Shown here: positions 16,594-20,704 of the stretch, one piece after another | How positions within the stretch are numbered: position 1 is the first letter of the stretch | Layout: the number at the start of each line of letters is the position of its first letter | Assembly: GCA_943330925.2 (NCBI GenBank) | Contig: CALQJP020000012.1 | Coordinates: forward strand, 1 to 20,704 | DNA from: Chryseobacterium gleum | Lineage (GTDB): Bacteria; Bacteroidota; Bacteroidia; Flavobacteriales_D; Sanyastnellaceae | Length of the DNA stretch: 20,704 nucleotides | Reading direction: 5' to 3' | Made by a program: the position numbers and the translations under genes | Notes under the pieces: model-generated | Databases searched by the model: none | Seen by the model: the letters and a program-made list of their open reading frames with translations, nothing else | What the model was told of the DNA's origin: nothing

Positions 16594-16601
16594 TATGTTT
16601 G
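16594..16601 (+). promoter_or_regulatory. Candidate -7 element for the sugar dehydrogenase gene (weak)
   Basis: TATGTTTG matches TAnnTTTG fully and lies 17 bases before the ATG at 16619. However, no TTG sits 17-23 bases upstream; the nearest is 14 bases away at 16577-16579. Transcription could equally come from dnaB, which ends 49 bases before the gene. Confidence 0.3.
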
Positions 16602-16618
16602 GGATCATATTTCACCCC

Positions 16619-18133
16619 ATGAAAACACTCGTTTCTCTCGTGTTCTTTTTCGCAGCAATTCGGCTTTTCGGACAGTCGCTTACACCACCCGATATTGTGC
16701 TGGAAACGTTTTATACAGGAGCCAGTGTTCCTGTTGGAATCTATAACTGCGGCGATCACAGGCTCTTTATCGTGGAGCAGAATCAGGCCGATATTGAAAT
16801 CATCGATACCACGGGGCAGTACATCGGAAAGTTTATTGACTTGTCTTCATTGGCCTCTACCGGGGGCGAACGCGGACTTTTGGGGTTGGCTTTTCATCCG
16901 AATTACCTGTCGAACGGTTTCTTTTTTGTGAACTACACCAACGGCTCCGGCAATACGGTTGTAGCGCGCTACTCAGTAAGTGCCGATGCGAATGTGGCAG
17001 ACCCCGCATCGGCCTCGATAGTGCTTACCATCAATCAACCCTATTCCAATCACAACGGCGGACACATTGCATTTGGTCCCGATGGCTACTTGTATATCGG
17101 AATGGGTGACGGAGGTAGCGGAGGTGACCCGGAGGCACGCTCTCAGAATCCGCTGACATTGCTGGGCAAAATGCTCCGCATCAATGTGGATGCATTGCCT
17201 TATTCGATTCCCGATTCAAATCCGTACGCAGGTCAAACCGATACGCTGCCTGAAATCTGGTCGATGGGCTTGCGCAATCCCTGGAAGTTCAGCTTTGATC
17301 AGTTAACGGGCGATTTATGGATTGGCGACGTGGGGCAGAATCTGTGGGAGGAAATTAACTTCGAGCCTGCGTCCAGTGAAGGCGGATACAATTGGGGATG
17401 GCGATGCTATGAAGGAAACGCGGCATACAATACGAATGGATGCGGTGCTTCTTCGAACTATGATTTTCCGGTAAAGGTTCATGCACACAATGAAGGCTTC
17501 TGCTCCATTACCGGCGGAGTGGTGTATCGGGGTGCTGCATACCCCGCGCTGCAAGGTGTGTATTTCTATTCCGACTTTTGTGATGGCGATGTGTTCTCGT
17601 TGGTGCCGAATGGAACAGGAGGTTTTACAAACTCTAATCTGGTAGCGGCTGGAAACGCTGTTGTAGCTTTTGGTGAAGATGCCGGTGGTGAAGTGTATAT
17701 CGCAAAGACATCGAACGTAATTTACAAGGTTCACGACAGTTGTCCCTTCAATCCAACGTTGAATACAGAGGTTCCGGGCCAATTGCAGGTAGATGCTGAA
17801 ATGAGCTACTGGTGGTATCGAAACAACGAGCTCATTGCGGGGGCGCAAGATCAATCCTATGTGCCAACACAAGCAGGGACCTATTATGCCTATGTGAATA
17901 ACGGAACGTGCACGCGACAAACCAATGCGGTTGATTGGATTGTGCTGGGCGGTGTGGGCGGTTGCACCTATGCGAATGCGATTAACTACGAAGCAGGTGC
18001 TCAGGTTGACGATGGCTCATGTACGTTCAGTGTGAATTGCGATTGCCCTGCCGACTTGGATGTTGATGGCGTTGTGACCGTGCAAGACCTACTGCTGTTT
18101 TTGGCTGAGTATGGAACCTTGTGTAATGATTAA
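16619..18133 (+). CDS. Secreted PQQ-type sugar dehydrogenase-like (GSDH) protein with dockerin-like tail
   Basis: This is a 504-residue exported protein. MKTLVSLVFFFAAIRLFGQ is a signal peptide, so I start at 16619. The main domain (about 25-375) is a soluble glucose/sorbosone dehydrogenase propeller, with GERGLLGLAFHPNY, NHNGGHIAFGPDGYLYIGMG, GDGGSGGDP (164-170), GLRNPWKFSFD and GGYNWGWRCYEG. Relatives bind PQQ and calcium and oxidise sugars in the periplasm, but many Bacteroidota members have no known substrate. An Ig-like stretch follows (about 376-440). Next comes a single cysteine repeat GCTYANAINYEAGAQVDDGSC (C449-C468), and a tail with a dockerin/EF-hand-like loop DLDVDGVVTVQD (479-490; D479, D481, D483, G484, D490) flanked by cysteines. 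There is no recognisable type IX sorting domain. The catalytic role is inferred from the family. Confidence 0.85.
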   Translation: MKTLVSLVFFFAAIRLFGQSLTPPDIVLETFYTGASVPVGIYNCGDHRLFIVEQNQADIEIIDTTGQYIGKFIDLSSLASTGGERGLLGLAFHPNYLSNGFFFVNYTNGSGNTVVARYSVSADANVADPASASIVLTINQPYSNHNGGHIAFGPDGYLYIGMGDGGSGGDPEARSQNPLTLLGKMLRINVDALPYSIPDSNPYAGQTDTLPEIWSMGLRNPWKFSFDQLTGDLWIGDVGQNLWEEINFEPASSEGGYNWGWRCYEGNAAYNTNGCGASSNYDFPVKVHAHNEGFCSITGGVVYRGAAYPALQGVYFYSDFCDGDVFSLVPNGTGGFTNSNLVAAGNAVVAFGEDAGGEVYIAKTSNVIYKVHDSCPFNPTLNTEVPGQLQVDAEMSYWWYRNNELIAGAQDQSYVPTQAGTYYAYVNNGTCTRQTNAVDWIVLGGVGGCTYANAINYEAGAQVDDGSCTFSVNCDCPADLDVDGVVTVQDLLLFLAEYGTLCND

Positions 18134-18154
18134 GCCAGGCATGTCTTTCTTTCA

Positions 18155-19294
18155 ATGAATAACACAATCGTTTTGGCTTTTTATTGCAGCTCGACTTCTT
18201 GGGGAGGACTCGAGATGAACGCAGTGCGATATGCCGGTTGGATGAAGGAGTGCGGCTATAAGGTGATTGTGTATGGTGTGAGTGAAACACCGTATTTCCG
18301 AAATGCAGTTGCTCAAGGATTGGAGGTAAGGCCCGTTCCAAGAAATAAAAAATACTTCGATATCGGAGCCGCGCGCAGTTTATCCAAGCAGTTTCATACC
18401 GATGGAATTTCGCTTGTTTGGTTTCGGGATACTCGCGATATGGATACGCTGGGATGGGCGAAGCGTTTCTCGCGCGGTTCATTCAAATTGCTCTATCAAC
18501 AAGCCATGCAGTTTGGAGTAAACAAGCGCGATGTGTTTCATACCCTGCGATTTCGTCCCATCGATGTGTGGGTGAGTACGCTGGATTTTTTGCGTAAGCA
18601 GGTCGAAACGTGCACACGGTTTTCACCTCAGCGCATACGCGTTGTTCCGCTTGGTGTTGATGCCGAACGTTTGCGGGTTGATGAAGATTTAAAGGGAGAT
18701 GTTCGGGCGTATTACGGAATAGAAAAAGATGCATTTGTATTTGGAGTAATAGGAAGACTCGATGCATTGAAAGGGCAACATTTGGCAATTGAAGCACTCC
18801 ATCTGTTGCATACACGCGGAAGGAAAGCGCACTTGCTGTTAGTGGGCGAGCCGACACGCAATGAAGGGGATGCTTATGCAATCGGGTTGCGCAGCCTTGT
18901 GAAGCTGCACAACTTGTCGGACTATGTGCATTTTCATCCCTACAGCGATGAGGTGTTTCGCTTCTATCATGCCATTGATGTCTTCATGCTTTGCAGTAAG
19001 GGTGAAACGTTCGGTACTGTTACGATTGAGGCCATGGCTTGCGGCTTGCCGATTATCGGCACCAACAGCAGCGGCACTCCAGAGATTCTCGATGGAGGAA
19101 GCTGCGGTGTTTTAGTGGATGCGGATGTCACTGTAAATTGGCCTGATGCTATGGAGAGAATGATAACGCATCGCCAAGAAGTTCGCGCAATGGGGCAAGC
19201 TGCAAAGAGGCGTTTTATCGAAAACTACTCGAAGGAAATCAGCGTAAGTCGTATGAAGGAAATTGTAGATCGTTGCACATCGCATGAAGAGTAA
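18155..19294 (+). CDS. Glycosyltransferase family 4 (GT-B fold)
   Basis: This 379-residue cytoplasmic enzyme probably adds one sugar from a nucleotide-sugar donor to a glycolipid or polysaccharide intermediate. The N-terminal Rossmann half carries the acceptor-site loop STSWGGLEMNAVRYAGWM. The linker has IRVVPLGVDAERL. The donor half has FVFGVIGRLDALKGQHLAIEAL and the retaining-enzyme EX7E motif (E284...E292 in KGETFGTVTIEAM), followed by GLPIIGTNSSGTPEIL. The length is normal for the family. The gene begins 21 bases after the dehydrogenase stop, and the next gene overlaps its end, so the three genes to the window edge are probably cotranscribed. Donor and acceptor cannot be read from the sequence. 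LPS or surface glycan assembly is an inference supported by the next gene. Confidence 0.9.
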   Translation: MNNTIVLAFYCSSTSWGGLEMNAVRYAGWMKECGYKVIVYGVSETPYFRNAVAQGLEVRPVPRNKKYFDIGAARSLSKQFHTDGISLVWFRDTRDMDTLGWAKRFSRGSFKLLYQQAMQFGVNKRDVFHTLRFRPIDVWVSTLDFLRKQVETCTRFSPQRIRVVPLGVDAERLRVDEDLKGDVRAYYGIEKDAFVFGVIGRLDALKGQHLAIEALHLLHTRGRKAHLLLVGEPTRNEGDAYAIGLRSLVKLHNLSDYVHFHPYSDEVFRFYHAIDVFMLCSKGETFGTVTIEAMACGLPIIGTNSSGTPEILDGGSCGVLVDADVTVNWPDAMERMITHRQEVRAMGQAAKRRFIENYSKEISVSRMKEIVDRCTSHEE

Positions 19295-20486
19295 AAAGAA
19301 AACATACCGCACTCAGCTTGCTCACATGTTCCTTTTGCGCAACCTGACATTACAGACTTTCAACCTTCAACTTTCAACCCTCCTGTGTTTCTTCCTTTAT
19401 ACATATGTTGCAGCCAGTGCTCAGCTAGATACTACAGCGCGCTGGAACCTTGCAGTTTCCCCTCATGCAGGATTTGTAATTCCCCATCATAAGTCGATGG
19501 CGCATTTGATACAGGGGCATTCATTGGGATGTAATTTTTATGCCAAGCGATTGGTTGATGGCACCAAGTACTGGCATGAGGCATACAATATGCCGGAGCA
19601 CGGTGTCGATGTATCATTCACCGATACAGGAAACCCAATCCAACTCGGGCAGCAATATTCGGTTTCCTATCTCTTGAATTTGCCCTTGAACAGAAAGCGC
19701 TATGTGGAAGATTGGTTGCGCATTTCTACACCCGGATTCAAGCATTGGCTTGGCTTGGGGCTGGGCATGGGCTATGCTACAAAGCATTGGGACCTCGAGA
19801 CGAACCATCAAGCGGCGGTGCTAGGCTCGCAAGTAAATGTTGCCATATCGCTGCAGTACTCAGCGCGTATCTTTTCTTTTTCAAAAGGTGAGATCAGGGC
19901 AGGGCTGCGATTGAGTCATTTGTCGAATGGCGCTTTTCAGTTGCCTAATCTGGGAACCAACAACGCCGGTGTATTTGTGTCGTATGTGGTTGGTAAAAAC
20001 GGCGCTTCCTACATGAAGGTTTTGGAAAGTCCCAAGCTTGATAAGTATTTGCTGAGTGCCGGAATCGTTGGCGGACTAAAGGAAATTCCGCCACCAACAG
20101 GTCGTAAGTATGTGACAACAGTATTGTCGCTCTTGGGCGAAAAGCGAGTTTCGTACAAGAGCGCTTTCGGTTTGGGAGTGGATGTGCTATTTGACTCTTC
20201 TGTTATTCCGTTGGTTGAGCAACGCACTAGTGATGTCATTCGTGCGCGGCAGGCCATTCAAGTTGGAGCGTTGTTTTCTTACAGCCTGTTCTTCGATCGT
20301 TTTTCGTTGAAAATTCAGCAGGGGTATTATGTGATCGATGCACAGCGCCTCAATGGTTCGCTGTATCATCGCATTGGACTTCGCTATGCACTTAAAGGAA
20401 ACCTCTACGCGCAGCTTACTTTGAAAACACACTTTGCAAAGGCCGACTATGGCGAGCTGGGAATAGGTTACACGATACGCAGATGA
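19284..20486 (+). CDS. Acyloxyacyl hydrolase (PagL-like lipid A deacylase) family protein
   Basis: This is an outer-membrane beta-barrel protein related to PagL, which removes an acyl chain from lipid A. After a signal peptide ending LYTYVAASAQ, repeated amphipathic strands run to the C-terminal GELGIGYTIRR. The PagL-type motif RLSHLSNGAFQLPNLGTN supplies the His (H212) and Ser (S214) of the active site. The residue 14 positions after the His, where PagL has its acidic member, is N226. The barrel is longer than in classical PagL (about 150 residues). The ATG at 19284 overlaps the glycosyltransferase by 11 bases and is followed by A-rich codons (MKSKKKTYR), as is usual for genes of this phylum. 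An ATG at 19326 is the alternative and gives a shorter leader. A 7-base repeat lies in the leader coding region. Activity on lipid A is inferred. Confidence 0.72.
   Translation: MKSKKKTYRTQLAHMFLLRNLTLQTFNLQLSTLLCFFLYTYVAASAQLDTTARWNLAVSPHAGFVIPHHKSMAHLIQGHSLGCNFYAKRLVDGTKYWHEAYNMPEHGVDVSFTDTGNPIQLGQQYSVSYLLNLPLNRKRYVEDWLRISTPGFKHWLGLGLGMGYATKHWDLETNHQAAVLGSQVNVAISLQYSARIFSFSKGEIRAGLRLSHLSNGAFQLPNLGTNNAGVFVSYVVGKNGASYMKVLESPKLDKYLLSAGIVGGLKEIPPPTGRKYVTTVLSLLGEKRVSYKSAFGLGVDVLFDSSVIPLVEQRTSDVIRARQAIQVGALFSYSLFFDRFSLKIQQGYYVIDAQRLNGSLYHRIGLRYALKGNLYAQLTLKTHFAKADYGELGIGYTIRR
19357..19377. repeat. 7-base repeat (CTTTCAA) inside the signal-peptide coding region
   Basis: Three heptads, CTTTCAA, CCTTCAA and CTTTCAA, follow one another, with a decayed fourth unit. 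They encode part of TFNLQLST just before the hydrophobic core of the signal peptide. Because 3 x 7 = 21, three units keep the reading frame. The unit is close to the minus-strand form of the octad array (CTTTCACC), and similar in shape to CACTTCG. Confidence 0.75.
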
Positions 20487-20704
20487 ACACTTCGCGCTAC
20501 ATAGTCAATTGGACTTGGTTGCTCTTCGTTGCAATGCTCATTTCATTTTCTTCGTGCAACAGGGAAGATGCTCCTGACTGTATTCAATCGGCGGGAACCT
20601 ATGCAACCGAAGAGCGAGACCTAGATACTTTTTCTGCAGTTGAGTTGAATGATTACATCCAGTATGAATTGTGTGATACCAATTACTATGGAGTTCTCAT
20701 TACG
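20483..20704 (+). CDS. GIN-domain (DUF2807-like) lipoprotein, N-terminal part
   Basis: The gene runs off the window; 74 codons are visible. Its ATG overlaps the previous stop as ATGA, a sign of translational coupling. The protein begins with a signal sequence ending MLISFSSCNRED, with C25 as the likely lipidated cysteine. The segment GTYATEERDLDTFSAVELND resembles the opening of the 'putative auto-transporter adhesin, head GIN domain' family of Bacteroidota, in which 'eeRdls.F..Iel.' precedes a right-handed beta-helix. These proteins have no firmly assigned function. The family call rests on this short segment only. Confidence 0.65.
   Translation, partial: MNTSRYIVNWTWLLFVAMLISFSSCNREDAPDCIQSAGTYATEERDLDTFSAVELNDYIQYELCDTNYYGVLIT

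Noticed and set aside
16451..16618. Start of the sugar dehydrogenase gene at 16451 inside dnaB
   Set aside because: The added part is an out-of-frame reading of the dnaB 3' end; the signal peptide starts cleanly at 16619.

Overview
The window is a chromosomal segment of a Bacteroidota bacterium, most likely Flavobacteriales or a relative. Four things point there: promoters of the form TTG-N18-TAnnTTTG, the primary sigma consensus of this phylum; methionine synthase split into two adjacent genes; SSC-N type lipoprotein signals; and a secreted protein with a GCTxxxAxNYxxxAxxDDGSC repeat of the kind common in marine and freshwater Flavobacteriales. I see no phage, IS, CRISPR, tRNA or rRNA. No gap between genes exceeds about 300 bases.

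Layout. 1-189 is the tail of a cytochrome c peroxidase-like gene. 318-2495 is a B12-binding radical SAM protein with a CX4CX2C cluster motif. 2501-2683 is filled by two different short tandem-repeat arrays (an 8-mer, then a 7-mer) that reach the metF stop. 7349-2687 on the minus strand is the operon metH N-terminal half, metH C-terminal half, metF. It is preceded by a clear SAM-I (S-box) riboswitch at 7508-7410 and a promoter. 7625-9781 (+) is a YfhO-family membrane protein with a TTG start behind an in-frame stop. 9850-11127 is metK, with its own promoter and a 12-bp-stem terminator. 11211-13469 (+) and 14784-13471 (-) encode two exported proteins, a sialidase-like propeller protein and a lipoprotein, whose stop codons are one base apart. 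14977-16569 is dnaB. 16619-18133 is a secreted PQQ-type sugar dehydrogenase-like protein with a dockerin-like tail. 18155-20704 is a tightly packed run of a family 4 glycosyltransferase, an acyloxyacyl hydrolase (PagL-like) and the start of a GIN-domain lipoprotein.

How it works together. The central theme is the methionine/SAM cycle. MetF makes 5-methyl-tetrahydrofolate, the two MetH halves use it with cobalamin to make methionine, and MetK converts methionine to SAM. SAM can then bind the riboswitch in the leader of metH-metH-metF. MetK itself has a very short leader and no riboswitch. The last three genes look like an envelope and surface module. The most unusual features are the family of drifting 7/8-base repeats at four places, one of them inside a signal-peptide coding region; a possible switching hairpin that captures the 3' strand of riboswitch helix P1; and the apparent nonsense codon at the start of the YfhO gene. 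I found no convincing wholly new multi-gene system.
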